A stretch of DNA of 64,000 bases from Astrocystis sublimbata (lineage: Eukaryota; Ascomycota; Sordariomycetes; Xylariales; Xylariaceae): assembly GCA_022453515.1 (NCBI GenBank), contig JAJNNY010000005.1:620001-684000 (forward strand). The letters run 5' to 3'. The stretch's first letter is position 1. Each line of letters begins with the position of its first letter. Positions 11,581 to 23,622 of the stretch are shown here, piece by piece. The notes under the pieces were generated by a model, which saw only the letters and a list, made by a program, of their open reading frames with translations, ran no database searches and had not been told where the DNA came from. The position numbers and the translations under genes are program-made.

Positions 11581-12326
11581 AGGTGGGTTTTTTAATTCAC
11601 TGTATTGGGTCAGGTTGAAGGAAATCTAGTAGAAGATGGAAAGTTTGATTTGGAGCAATAGCTGATTCTTGTCAGGCTTTGGGGTTTTATCGCCAGACGA
11701 GCACAGTCTGTCTTGCTAACGAGTGTCCAATCCATTAACACCCCGGTTGTGCGCCGCCTACCACAGGACACTGCCCACTGCAACGTCGAAACTTGGTGGA
11801 GTTCAATAGGGAGAGGCAGACACCATACCCAGTGGTAAGCGATGTCCGCAGTCTGTAAAGTGGCTTGGCATGCATGCCGATCAACGATTCGCTACATCCA
11901 TTGCAAGGCACCATGATAAGTAGTATACAATATAAGGGGAGAATATGTCGCTAGGCTACCTACGAATCGTTCGAGTAGATGGGGCATTGTCGGAATGCTA
12001 TAAACGACAAGCTTACTCTATCGTTTTCCTTGCGATGTGTGTCGGAATGCATGATGATAACGCTCAGCCAGTTTCTGCGGGAGGCCTCGTCCAGTTTTGC
12101 ATAGCAACGCCTGTTGTGAACCAAATGAAGTGCAGGAATTGGGGTCCTAGTCAATCAACCCCGCACTTTGCTTTGGGGCTCCTTACGTCTTGTCTGTCTG
12201 GGACAGCAAGTTTGACGACAGAACGATTTGGCAATAGAAATTGGCCATCATGCAAGCCGATAGACACGTATATTCCACACTTCCTAAAGGTGGCGTGCGT
12301 CTGCTTCGGTTTATCTCGGGTGCCGA
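11581..12326. other. Intergenic between the NLR and HET pseudogenes
   Basis: Should hold the promoter of the minus-strand NLR. A 128-codon open frame at 11945-12331 shows no family signature and is not called. Confidence 0.4.
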
Positions 12327-14094
12327 AGTGAAGAACCTCGAGTGTGAGTTGGCCGTCTTCCGACTGGGCGAGGCTCCCCCGTTTAACGCGCTTAGCTATT
12401 GCTAGGGTGACAACCTTTACAGATTAGCGTCTATCCGCTATAATGGTCGTGATATGAGAATTACTCCCGTTCTAGAGGAGGCATTACAGGATTTGAGAAA
12501 GCTGGATCGTGGCGATATCGACTGGATATGGATCGATCAGATCTATATCGACCAGGCGAACGCCTTGGAACACGGTAGTCAGGTAGACATGATGAAGGCC
12601 ATTTATAGAACATCGGAAAGAACGATTATCTGGTTGGGGACGAGTATCCCGGGCGTGGAAGCCATTGACGTACTACTCGAACAGCTATCGCACCTCTATA
12701 AGCAAGATGTTGATCCTAGCGGCACCCGGAAGCGGCGGCGTTATACAGCCGAAGAGTATATGACGATAGACTTGCCGTAGCACGAGCATCCGTCGTGGCA
12801 TGTACTTGGCGCTATTCTGTCTCGGCCGTGGTTTACCAGATATTGGGTTGTGTAAGAAGCGGCCCTTTCTAGAGTTACCCCTTTGGTACTCTGTGGAACG
12901 TACTTATTGCCGTGGAATTCCATCTTGTCCTCGACGATATAGTTTCTATCTATGGGATGCTACTAATCTACGCCCCTTAATTGCCAACCAATAATATTAT
13001 TAACATTAAGGGCTCTTAAGCTATTCCAAATATTAAAGGAGATAGGCTTGCCTTAGGATATTATAACACTACTAAATAAGATTAGATGATTTACGTTGTT
13101 AGAGCTGCAAGACTACGTTTATTCCATTCTTGGTTTAGCAAGGGAGGCCGACCACAACGGCGTCCTGCCGACAGCACTTCGAGCGAACTATAACAAGCCC
13201 GTTCGGGATACTTTCCGCGACATAACACAGTATATTATAACGTCTTCTAGAAACCTAAGTGTCTTAACACTAATTCGTGGTTACCTAGATTAGGATCAAT
13301 ACCCGTCCTAGGTTGTAGACTTTTCTAGCGTTGTACTATAGGAAAGACTGTTGTACTTCTTGTAGAGTCCTTATATAAAGAGGTGGTACTATGTCCAAGA
13401 GATATCGAACACCACTGCCGGTAACCTGCCTGTGGAAGTCTAGCCCTCACCGGACAACATCCTCGCCCTACAAGGCTTCCGGGTTGATACTATCCACACG
13501 ACCAGTGAGGTGATGTCGAACACAAACCTAGATCACTTGGGGCTCCAGGTATTACATATTTGGAAAGAGGTATGGCGACGTGCGAGGACTTGGTATACGA
13601 TAGCAGACGTATTAACGCAAGTAATTATAGTGATAATGTCAGCGGACTGGAACCTCACTCCCCAAAAGCGCGTGGCGGATCAGTCTACCAGCCACTTCAT
13701 GGCATTCATTCGGGATGCGTATAGCAGGATGGCTAATAAGGAAAGTTCAAGCCGATCCGGAGCAGAACTTGAAGAGGCTTATAATACCCTCTTACACAAG
13801 GTCACTGCCGACGGCACAGCTGATGGGAATAGTTACCACCTCCACCTAGATGCAGCATATAACCGTAGGATCTTTTTTACGGACAAGGCGTATATTGGCC
13901 TTGGGCCTAGCATGACCGTAGAAGGTGATCTTCTGTGTATCCTTTTCGGTGGAGCAACACCAATGATCCTTCGGCCTTTGGGGGACTCGTATCGGTTGAT
14001 TGGCGAGTGTTACGTGTACGATTTGATAAGCGGCGAGGCTGTCAGGGACCGGCGGAAAAGGGGTGGTCGTGTAGAAAACTTCAATCTGGTTTGA
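12327..14094 (+). pseudogene. Broken HET-6-like incompatibility gene
   Basis: A decayed HET protein in one main frame. Early parts read FNALSYC-stop-GDN (family YxWG) then IDWIWIDQIYIDQANALE and RTIIWLG. Next come RPWFTRYWVV-stop-EAAL (family WVVQE) and, from about 13090, ELQDYVYSILGLA. The C-terminal open stretch, 13510-14094, carries RRIFFTDKAYIGLGP, GDLLCILFGG and RLIGECYVYDL, typical of HET-6-class proteins. At least six stops interrupt it; those in YCWG and PSW replace Trp and that in WVVQE replaces Gln, all transitions of the RIP type. Non-functional. Its ancestor would have acted in vegetative incompatibility. Confidence 0.82.
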
Positions 14095-15441
14095 ACCCTT
14101 GCGTGCACTCGTGTGGGGCAGGGACAGCGGCTTTTCACGCGACAGGGCTGTATGCGATCTACACGCCTGTCATCCCATCTGCGGACCGCGCCGCAATTCA
14201 ATTCCAAGCCCATCGCTTGGTCATCCACTTTGATGGATCTAAACGCGACTTGTACGCGTACAGATAAATTGCGAAATACGCCAAGTACCGATTCACGGTA
14301 TCAAAATAGAGCCGATGAGCTATATTAGCGAGGGCAAGAGTATGTATTATCTATTCCTTCTATACGTTCAATCGCCTCTAACTTCTACATATCCGATCAT
14401 GAAATAGTTATGGCACGAAAGAAGAAAGTCACACGCCAAATAAAAGACTATTTTTAGCAACATGGCCACTACCCCGCGAACACTGTCTAGTCTGAACAGG
14501 TAAGCGACTCTTGCCCGGTCAGACGATCGAGAACGACGGATCTATGGAGTATTGGTGCCTCGATAATACCAGTTATTGCAGCCACCGTCGCTTCAGCCAA
14601 CTTACTCAACGAGATGATTCAACATTACCAAGATCGGGATAAGACATTACAGAGGCCACAGCACGAGGTTGATGCGGTCGACATTAAAAGTCTACATGAG
14701 CTCATTTTTGAAACAAATAGTTTTATGTTTAACGGCGTACTACAACCAAGCACGACTCCTAAATATTGTTATGTGATTTTTTAGGGCATGAACCGGTCCC
14801 TGTGCACTCCTGTAAAGTGTGTAAATGCTTTGAATGAGGCTCGCCATGAGCCTGTGTAGTCCGGCCAAATCGTGGGCGTGGCGAGTCGCTTTCGCGGCCG
14901 CTCGGGCCGTCTCCGCAAGTTTTCCAGTGTTCGCCGGCAGCGTGCGAAATACTCCAGTGCTGTGTCAAAAGCTACAAGAGCACTTGAGCCGCGCATCCGC
15001 GTGGTTGAAGCAACAGCGGTAGCCCGCAAAACCACCGTACCCGGTCCTAACGGCTAACCATCTATGAGATCCCGGAGCTCCCGGAAACAGTCTGTTCTGT
15101 AGTCAAGCTTCCAGCGACGGCACCGCGCCGAGAGCTTCTTGGACTACTTGGCCCAAAGGGTTTACCGGGTCTCCGTCAAGAGTTCGGCGCATTTCGGCAC
15201 TGTGCAGCCGTGTGCCGTAGGCTTCAAGTCGGCGTCAGGAAGCAATGAGGTCACCAATTTCGCAGCCTTCCTGTCATCTTCTCACTGGTGAAAAGATTTG
15301 ACAGAAACCGTTTCAGAAGTAAAAACACGTTATATCTCTTCGCCTTAAGTGCTGGCGCAAGTAAAAAACAAAGGTAAAGAAACCACATGAGTGGTTACTA
15401 AGAAATAAGACATTTGCCAACCCCATATGTTCGGCTTACTG
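14095..15441. other. Long spacer, possible rotted coding remnant
   Basis: Between 14540 and 14720 a plus-strand frame without stops reads IGASIIPVIAATVASANLLNE and continues, loosely like the N-terminal helical domains of fungal NACHT proteins, but the resemblance is too weak for a call. The rest shows nothing recognisable. This region is 3' of the NLR at 15442-19969. Confidence 0.3.
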
Positions 15442-18400
15442 TCAGAGCGTCAGGCCTGGTGGAGTATGCTGGACCCCTTTCTCGAGCAGTAGCTGGACGA
15501 TCTCTTTATGCCCGTTCCTAGCAGCCCACGATAGCGGCGTCCGGCCAGATTTGTCCCTCGACTCGATATCGGCCCCTTCATCGAGCAGCAGCTGGATGAT
15601 CTCTTCGCTCCCGTTACTAGTAGCCCATGATAACGGAGTCCGGCCATCTTCATCTTTCGACTCAATACTAGCCCCTTCCCCAAGCAACAGCTGGATCATC
15701 TCTTTATCTTTCTCTCTGATAGCCCACGATAGTGGCGTCCGGCTATAATTGTCCCTTGACTCGATATCCGCCCCTTTATCGAGCAGCAGCTGGACGATCT
15801 CTTTGTGCCCCTTTGCGGCAGCCCGTGATAGCGGCGTCTGGCCAGAACTGCTCCTGGATTTGATAACGGCCCCTGTCTCGAGTAGTAGCTGGGTGATCTT
15901 TATGTGCCCCTTCTCGGCAGCGTAGGATAGCGGCGTGCGACCAGAATTGTCCTTCGACTCGATATCGGCCCCGTTATCGAGCAGCTGCTGGACGATTGCT
16001 TCGTACCCGTTTTCAGCAGCCCACGATAGCGGCGTCCCGCCAGACCTATCCTTCGACTCAACATCGGCCTTTTTATCAAGAAGCAGTTGGATGGTCTCTT
16101 TATGCCCCTCTTTAGCAGCGCACGATAGCGGCGTCAGGCCATAGTTGTCTTTTAATTCGATATCGGCCCCTTTCCCGAGCAATAGGTGTACGATCTCTTT
16201 ATGCCCGTTCCTAGCAGCCCACGATAGCGGCGTACGACCAGAATTGTCCTTCGACTCGATATCGGCCTTTTTATCGAGTAGCAGCTGGACGATTGCTGCG
16301 TACCTGTTTGCGGCAGCCCACGATAGTGGCGTTTGTCCAGATTCGTTCTTCGACTCGACACCGGCCCCTTTATCGAGCAGCAGCTGAATGATCGCACCGT
16401 ACCCCTTCTTGGTAGCCTGCCATAGCGGCGTGCGACCAGAATTGTCCTCCGACTCGATATCGGCCCCGTTATCGAGCAGCTGCTGGATAATCTTAATGTG
16501 CGCGCCATCGCCAACCCGCCACTGGTCGTTCCCGGCAGCCCAAGATAGCGGCGTACGACCAGAATTGTCCTCCGACTCGATATCGGCCCCGTTATCGAGC
16601 AGCTGCTGGATAATCTTAATGTGCGCGCCATCGCCAACCCACCACTGCTCGTTCCCGGCAGCCCAAGATAGCGGCGTACGACCAGAATTGTCCTTCGACT
16701 CGATATCGGCCTTTTTATCGAGTAGCAGCTGGACGATTGCTTCGTACTCGTTTTCGGCAGCCCACGATAGTGGCGTCCGGCCAGATTTGTCCCTCGACTC
16801 GATATCGGCCCCTTCATCGAGCAGCAGCTGGATGATCTCTTCGCTCCCGTTACTAGTAGCCCATGATAACGGAGTCCGGCTATATTTACCTTTCGACTCA
16901 ATACTGGCCCCTTCCCCAAGCAACAGCTGGATCATCTCTTTATCTTTCTTTCTGACAGCCCACGATAGTGGCGTCCGGCTATAATTATCCCTCGACTCGA
17001 TATCCGCCCCTTTATCGAGCAGCAGCTGGACGATCTCTTCGCTCCTGTTCCCAGCAGCCCATGATAACGGAGTCCGGCCATATTCATCTTTCGACTCGAT
17101 ATCGGCCCCTTTCCCGAGCAGCAGCTTAATGGACTCTTTATACCCCTTCTCAGCAGCCCACCGTAGTGGCGTCCGGCCATGCTTGTCTATCGACTCGACA
17201 TTGGCCTGTTTATCGAAAAGCAGTTGGATGGTCTCTTTATGCCCCTCTTTGGCAGCGCACGACAGCGGCGTCCGGCCAGATTTATCCTTTGACTCGATAT
17301 CGGCCCCTTTCTCAAGCAATAGCTGGACGAACTCGTTGCACCCGTTCCCAGCAGCCCACGATAGCGGCGTCCGGCCAGAACTATACTTCGATTCGACATC
17401 GGCCCCTTTATCAAGCAGCAGCTGGACGACCTCTTTGTGCCTATTTGTCAAAGCTGCGAAAAGGGGATACTTGTGACGTTCTCCATAAACCTCAAGCCTC
17501 GAATCTAATTGGACTAAGCTTTGAATAAGCCTAGCCAAGCCATTGTCTGCGAAAACATAGAGCAAACTTGCGGACGATGTATAGCGTCGGTTTTCATACT
17601 TCTCGAATAAATTATTTAGATTCAGCCAACTTCCAAGGTCGAATGTTCGCAAAAATTCGGATTGAGAGAGTTGAATCGCTGCAGTGTCAGCATGGTAAAG
17701 CAATTGAAAAATTGCATATTCTAGGAAAGGAAACTTTTCCGACACCTGTTGTCGTAAGGCTTTCGCTTGATCGGAAGATGCTTTTGGAAGTGGTTGGTGA
17801 AAGGAGATGTAACTAGATATGTCCGTTTTTATATAAGTATAACAGCAATCCTTAAGTTGATTATGACTTTGGCTTTCAAAATCTGCGTCTAGATTAGGCC
17901 ACAAGTCACGAATGCCTCCATCTTTTAAGAGGAAATCTCGTACAGATTCATGAATAAACTGAACAGTTCCCGCTTTCGATCTAGTGACTTCAGCAAGCCC
18001 TTTCGATGAGCTTGAGACGTATCGGTTAATATCGTCTGTTGTGATGTATCCGGGATCCCTAGGCAGGCTGACTTGTTCTGAGTCCAACCCAGCCACTAAT
18101 GCATAGTAGAACTCTTCTGGTTTCAACGGCCTTTTCGCATAGAGTATCCATTGAATGCAGAGTAAGAGATCGTTCATATTGTCATTGTCCCGCCTCAGGA
18201 TATCTTGGAAAAGTTCGCCCAACTTGGCTGGTATTTCTTGAAGTCGTTTTTTAACTGCGAATATACGGCCGCGATCGAACTCTTTGTTCAGGATGTCAAC
18301 AACTAGGACTATCCACATAAAGACACCATCCGCTTTCTGGAGGATATCGACGATGACTTGGTCGAGATTTCTGCCCTTTCCGGCTCGGAGCTTGCTCCGG

Positions 18401-19969
18401 ACGTACTTTTCCAAGTCTTGGCCATGGCCAGGTTGATCTTCCAAAGTCAAAGTCCGACCATATTGGACGCGTATCGTTGGATAATGACGACTTGAAAAGC
18501 AGATGTAGAATTTCCCTTCTGCTTCATGAGCGGATCGTCCAAGCTGCTCGAAGAATTCAATCATATCCCGGACCTGTAATTCGTCACACTCGTCAAGAGC
18601 GTCGACGAAGCATGTTACTCGTCGCTGTCCGAGCTTAACTAACGCAGCGGAAAAGAGGCTCTGGAGGATATCAGTCTCCCACGTATAATGGCCATCTCGT
18701 TCTTGATCGAAGTGACCGGCGTGATCGAGCACCTGTTGAAGATCCGGGAGCTTCTTGAATAGTTGAAAGAGCAACGAACGGTACATTCCTTGTATCGATT
18801 TCTCCAAGACGTCCCCTCGGGCATTAAAGAAGAAGGATATGGTGGTATCAGTGTTGGCTTGTGCACGCGTATAGACGTACTTCATCAATGTTGACTTTCC
18901 AGCGCCCGGCTTTCCACGAATCCAGAGGAAACCATGATGTTGGGAGAACTCAGCGGGACTTGACCACCCTATATAATTGGGGTGGCTCAGTAACCATGCA
19001 CAAGTCTTGCCGTGCGCAGACTTGATATCTTCATGTCGAGCATTAATCTTTTCGAAAGACAATGAATCCATCAGGAGTCGGTGGCGCTCTGGCATCAGCT
19101 CCCCAACGAAGTTCTCATTCTGGCGGAACGGCAAGTGAGATTCTTGGGTTTCTAAGGCGCTTGATTAGTAAACGATCACAAGTTGAATATATATTCTACT
19201 TACGTTGAGAGCCCCAACGCCGTTCGATCTCTGCGCGAAGTCGTTTCATCGCCTCCTCTTCTCCTTCACCATAGTTGATATACATCGAAACGTCGAAGAT
19301 ACCTATGAGCGAGTATGCCTTGTCCTCTTTTTTCTTTGTATCCCGGCCCCGCGACCACGACATACGTTCGCTAGAGCTGAGTTCAGAAAGCCGCTTCCCA
19401 CGAAGAGCTCCGATAGCGATGCCAGTCACCTCCTGGAGAAGCTGATCCAACTGCGGCCTACTTCCCAGCTGATGGCCGTCCTTTGAAAAGAACTCGACAC
19501 ATCTTGGGGCGAGAAGTTCCTGCAACGTCCACCCTCTAGTAAACCATCTGCTTTTACGAAAGTCGTATTCCCAGGCCGGTCGTGGTGAAGATCTTGGACG
19601 TCGTTCATCGCGTGGGACATCGGCCAGATATACGTAGCATTTTGCTGCGTCCTGGTACCATCGGAACATTGAGGTGATTGCCTCTTGAAGCACAGAACTG
19701 CTCGACTTGTCGATACAGCAAGAATCGATCCAGAAGTATTGCAGGTTATCGGCAGCGGCCTGCTTCGCGCAGAATTCGATTTTTTGATAACCGGTTTTAT
19801 GTCGGCAATCGTTCTTGAACTGGTTCGTATTTTCGTCGATGTTTTTGAAAACGACCTCCTCGTCGTCATCTCCCCAGGTATGTGAAAGGATGGCATAAGG
19901 TGGGATGGCCTCGATAAGATCTCTGGTTAGGGTGATGGTCCCATCGTCGTGTCGCTGGAGGAGACGCAT
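15442..19969 (-). CDS. HET-NACHT-ankyrin NLR (STAND protein)
   Basis: Intact two-exon gene: exon 1 19969-19204, intron 19203-19152 (GTAAGT donor, TACTAATC branch, TTAG acceptor), exon 2 19151-15442; 1492 codons, 1491 residues. Residues 1-255 are a HET domain of the HET-D/E type (PPYAILSHTWGD, YFWIDSCCIDKSSS, SRWFTRGWTLQELLAP, EDKAYSLIGIFDV). A NACHT NTPase follows, with Walker A GKPGAGKST near 335-343, Walker B FVDALDEC near 437-444 and FIHESVRDFL before the sensor. From about residue 816 to the end lie 20 ankyrin repeats. Known NLRs of this plan trigger cell death when the repeat domain senses a ligand. Here ankyrins take the place of the WD40 repeats of HET-D/E. It is the only intact recognition gene among several broken ones. 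No ligand can be inferred. Confidence 0.93.
15460..17472 (-). repeat. Array of 20 near-identical 99-bp ankyrin-coding repeats
   Basis: Twenty units of 33 residues share the core GRTPLSWAA...VQLLLDKGADIES, with DNA similarity high enough to give long spurious open frames on both strands. Two adjacent units (around 16480-16670) carry the same extra 8 residues within QWWVGDGAH or QWRVGDGAH. A block of three units at 15541-15780 is nearly the same as 16779-17020, about 1.24 kb away. This points to recent unit duplication and exchange inside the array. Confidence 0.9.
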
Positions 19970-21070
19970 GGTAGCATCCTTTTTCGTATAGCTGAGGCAG
20001 GAGGACTCTGAACCAGAGCGTCGCCATGGTCGCGAAACGAGATGAGACTGCGCAAAATAAGGGGTCTAGGCACGTCAATTGGGGGCCAGAGGTTAATGAC
20101 CACGTGACTACACATATTACTACTCTATACTTTAAGCTGCACTTTATATCTAGGAGTAGTGTAGTTTCGACCAAGTTTATTAAACATTTAATAGAATATT
20201 ATTTTTATTAGATATCATTTGATCTTTTTCTCTCAAATCCGTGGGTTCTGATTGTCCAAAATGGTCCACAGACCACAGACCACAGTGTGGACGAATGGTC
20301 TGGCTTAGTCATCCTTGTGGATCTAGGCGTGACACGATTGTACGCGACCTACACACGTGTCATTCACATCCAAAGAACGCGCCTAGGGAAAATACATGGT
20401 AGACCTACAGCCCCGTCACGAAATAGAGATCTACCGTACCGTGTACATGATGGAAATAATCTACTAACTCCGTCAAGTACCCGCTCACAGATCCCCCACT
20501 CAATACTTTCTGCCTTCCCTTCCTCGCGCTACCACAAGATAAACTTCCTTCATCGCCTGGCCACTGCCGTCAAAGCCTAGGGATGTCATGACACGAAACC
20601 AGTGGTATGTTGGCTGCATACCACTCCATTTGCCTCCGTTAGCGTTTACCGATACGATATCAGGTCGATTGGAAGATATCCGGCTTCGAAGACTGCGCTA
20701 CGGCCAGAGCCCACAACGAACCATTCCTCAATCGCAACCGTCCTAGCGATGCGCCCAAGAAGCGACAAGTTCGTACGAGAACAACGTTATCTCAGTGCGT
20801 ACGAAGACCGAAGCCTCGACCAAGCCTGCGACCGAGCAGGTTCGTGCTGCCGCCCTCCGACCTGATACCCGCACTTCTATTCAGCGTTCGATCATTTCCG
20901 TTGCCGCCGTTAGGTTCGGGATACATCGAACCCTCCAGTCCAATTCAAGGTGCGTGGCAGATCGGACACCCAAACCCAGGACCACCAATCAAGGGAAAGT
21001 ATTATAAAAGTTAGGTCTGCACCGCCTTGCGAAGTCGATCTCACATTCCGACTTTTACTAACGCTTTCCA
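19970..21070. other. Spacer upstream of the NLR; possible 5' end of a hAT relic
   Basis: Holds the NLR promoter region and an AT-rich stretch (20100-20225). At 20263-20285 there are closely spaced copies of GACCACA/CCACAGACC with a short inverted partner, which may be subterminal repeats of the hAT relic that follows. No coding frame between 20287 and 21000 could be assigned. Confidence 0.4.
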
Positions 21071-21847
21071 GAGCTGAGCGACACACCAATTTACTATGCG
21101 CCACTCGCCCTGCACCCAGGCTATACGTGGGTATACTTTGATGATCATTGGGGCGATCGACCTAAATGGATTGGTCAAGCGAAGCACCTCGTCCTCGACG
21201 TGTGGCAAAAGCAGTATCAGAACAAGGTCATCGCCACCGCGGCCAATGGCATACAAGTCATACAGTCTACCGGGAGCAAAAGAACATACCACGATCCTTT
21301 TCAGCGCGATGCACACAAGAAGCGTGCCGCTGATCAAGATGGTCGGCCACAGGCTCTACATGTCGTGGGTGACGAATACGAAGAGTGGATGAGAGATGAA
21401 AACGACCACTTCCATGTCGATGACCCATTTCAGTATTGGCATCAGCGGCGAATCAAATACCCTCGGCTCTCTGAGATGGCGCTCGATTTTCTCACCATTC
21501 AACCGATATCGGCAGAATGCGAGCGCCTATTCTCGGCTGCCGGCCAAATGATGACGCCTCAGCGCACTGCTCTAGACGCAGTCATCTTGAGTATATGTCA
21601 ATGTATACGATCTTGGTCCCGGGCTGGTCTGATTGACGACTTGGATCCTTTGTTGAAGCCTGGGGCCTACGAAGATGAACAACTCCGGAGGGTTCTAGCT
21701 CTAGGAGATGATGCCCAGATCAGCAAGGCGGCGACTGCATGGCTCAACAAGTCCGAGGACGACATAGATGAGCGGGATCTGGAGGGTTGTGAAGAAGAAA
21801 TACTTCAAGGGATATTCGATCAGGGGATGATGAGGACGGAAGCCTAG
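21071..21847 (+). pseudogene. hAT transposase, C-terminal remnant
   Basis: One open frame reads PIYYAPLALHPGYTWVYF then KHLVLDVWQKQY, and later DDPFQYWHQRRIKYPRL, TIQPISAECERLFSAAG, and QCIRSWSRAGLIDD. This is the catalytic-domain end and dimerisation region of hAT transposases (the ERLFSAAG block is diagnostic). The N-terminal BED finger and most of the catalytic domain are missing or unreadable, so the element is dead. Downstream 21890-22015 carries CCAACCC and a GTTGG tract that may belong to the element end. Confidence 0.8.
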
Positions 21848-21965
21848 GACTCGGACATGGGGGTGGTGCAGGTCCAAGTGTAAGTGTCAACGACTCTTGG
21901 TCAAGTCAACATTGCCAACATATTGACCAATATGTCAACGCCAACATCCAAATTGCTGACTAAGC

Positions 21966-22011
21966 CAACCCAATCTCAACATCTACTAAATGTTGGGTTG
22001 GGTTGGGTTGG
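21966..22011. repeat. GTTGG tandem tract with inverted CCAACCC partner
   Basis: Four direct copies of a GTTGG unit at 21992-22011, preceded by CCAACCC at 21966. They form an imperfect inverted pair just 3' of the hAT remnant and could be its subterminal repeats. Confidence 0.6.
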
Positions 22012-22302
22012 TAGGAGCCTTGCATCGGGTTGGATAGGTGATGCTAACAGGTAGGTAGTCATCACCATTACCTGGATGCCCTCAAGTATGCCATCTCGTT
22101 TGACATAAGAACGCCGGGGACTCGACGTGGTAGCGGATTATGTGTATTATTTCAGCGGGACTCGGGGATCTCAGCAGCACGAAACAGTTTCTTGTATACC
22201 TTGTATCATAATTAGCTTCTTGAATACAATCATATAATTATTGGTTTGAACTTGCATCTCCTCAACTTGCGCCCCCGGTGTGTGAACTCGCCTCAAAAAG
22301 CC

Positions 22303-23622
22303 TCAAGGTCTTATAGCACTCCCAACGCTCCTACTACCAAACCAAAGTCGAGCCTCGCTCTCGTTGACCGATACAAAAGCCCGATGTTTGCTTCGCGCGG
22401 CGGCCGCCCAGAGAGATTCCAACGGAGTCTCCTCTGCGTGCAGATATCGCTGTTCGTAGAAGTTGTTGACAAGCTGCTGGAGGCGCACTCTTACGAATTC
22501 GGCGTAATTCTGGCTCTCTCTCGTGTCTCGTCTGGCGGTGCCTCTTTTCCTTTCGCTTGCGACGACGAAGGCAAAGGCGAGCTGCTTGGAGTTCCGTCAA
22601 CGCTCTTGAAATCCGGGTCGACCGCCCAAACCCACATGCCATCGACAATGCGAGGCTGCGACACGACAGATTCGATCGATGCGCCGTCAACCACCAGGAA
22701 AACATTGTCTAGAATGCCCTGTGCCAAGCCGCCGCGACCGCTACCCTGCGTACCCGCGGCGCCCTGGCCGACTCGCTGTCTCTTCGGGGCGCAGTCTCGG
22801 ATAGACCTGAACCGCTCTCTCAGAGCATCTGCTTTGGCGGCTGTGCCCAACGGCAGATTGTCGTCTGCGCCGTCGTCGCCCGCCGCCTCGGCCGGCCAAT
22901 CCTGTCGCTGCAGCTTCCATCTCGCGTCCATCTGATCTCCGCAGCAAACGGCGCAGCGCGTGTGGAAGAGGGCCACGTCACGTCGCGATAGGTAGTCTTC
23001 CAGTGGTTCGTGGCCAGGCTCAATGAAGACGGCGTATCCCCAGCGCCGCTGGGGCTCGTCTCTGATGTCGTCCCAGAGCTGTCTGACCCACGGCCGGGCC
23101 TTGGCAAGTTGCGCCTACGCATCTTCGTCCTGGGGGCCTATGGCGAGTGTGATGGTGCGTTTCAGGGCCTGGTCTTCGGCATGCCTGATTACCGCCTCCT
23201 CGTTGGCCTCGTACAGATGTGTCCGTACGTTTGCTAGACGCGATGTGACGTCATCTAAATATTGTTGCGACACGGCGAGTAGTGTGGCGCCCGCTTTGGA
23301 GCGAGCGCTCTTCTCACGATGAGCTTCGGTTGAGCCAGTAGCGGTCCTGGAGCAGGTCGACTTCAGTTTGGGAGAGATGATGGGGAGATTGCACGGCCCG
23401 CTGTAACAGGGCCGCCTTGGTGAGCGAGGTGACGGCTGCGATATTTGCAGTTTGTGTCTCGCGCTCCGGGAAATCTAGTATGCGCCTCTTATCATCATCT
23501 GAGACCGATGAGGGGTCGGTGGTCAAAGCCGATGCTTCAAGGCGGGCGAAAGTGTCGAGCAGCCTGTCAGCGTCGTCCAATTGGCGGTGCACCCGAATGA
23601 ATGACTTGATGAAATGACCCAT
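22303..23622 (-). pseudogene. Broken conserved gene of unknown family
   Basis: GC-richer than its surroundings. From ATG 23622 (MGHFIKSFIRVHRQLDDADR) a frame runs to DRYWLN, then a one-base shift near 23330 is needed to continue with SKAGATLLAVSQQYLDD. A TAG (likely from CAG) follows DEDA. The frame then runs through FHTRCAVCCGDQMDARW and FLVVDGASIESVV, and a second shift near 22500 leads to RLQQLVNNFYEQRYLH and HRAFVSVNESEARLWF. The order resembles an uncharacterised fungal family recalled from other genomes; no domain name can be given. Two shifts and one stop argue for a pseudogene, though unseen introns could explain part of this. Confidence 0.5.

Noticed and set aside
14781..15035. Minus-strand basic frame near the NLR 3' end
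   Set aside because: No motif and no splice context; both strands are open by composition.
15551..17528. Long open frames on both strands within the ankyrin array
   Set aside because: They arise because the 99-bp coding unit repeats in phase; a unit without stops in another frame stays open over many copies. The ankyrin frame carries the domain signatures.
20287..20580. 97-codon plus-strand frame upstream of the hAT remnant
   Set aside because: No hAT motif and no continuity with the remnant at 21071.
22246..22935. 229-codon plus-strand frame opposite the broken gene
   Set aside because: The minus strand shows family-like motifs in segments; the plus frame is rich in Ser, Pro and Arg with no motif, as expected of a shadow.
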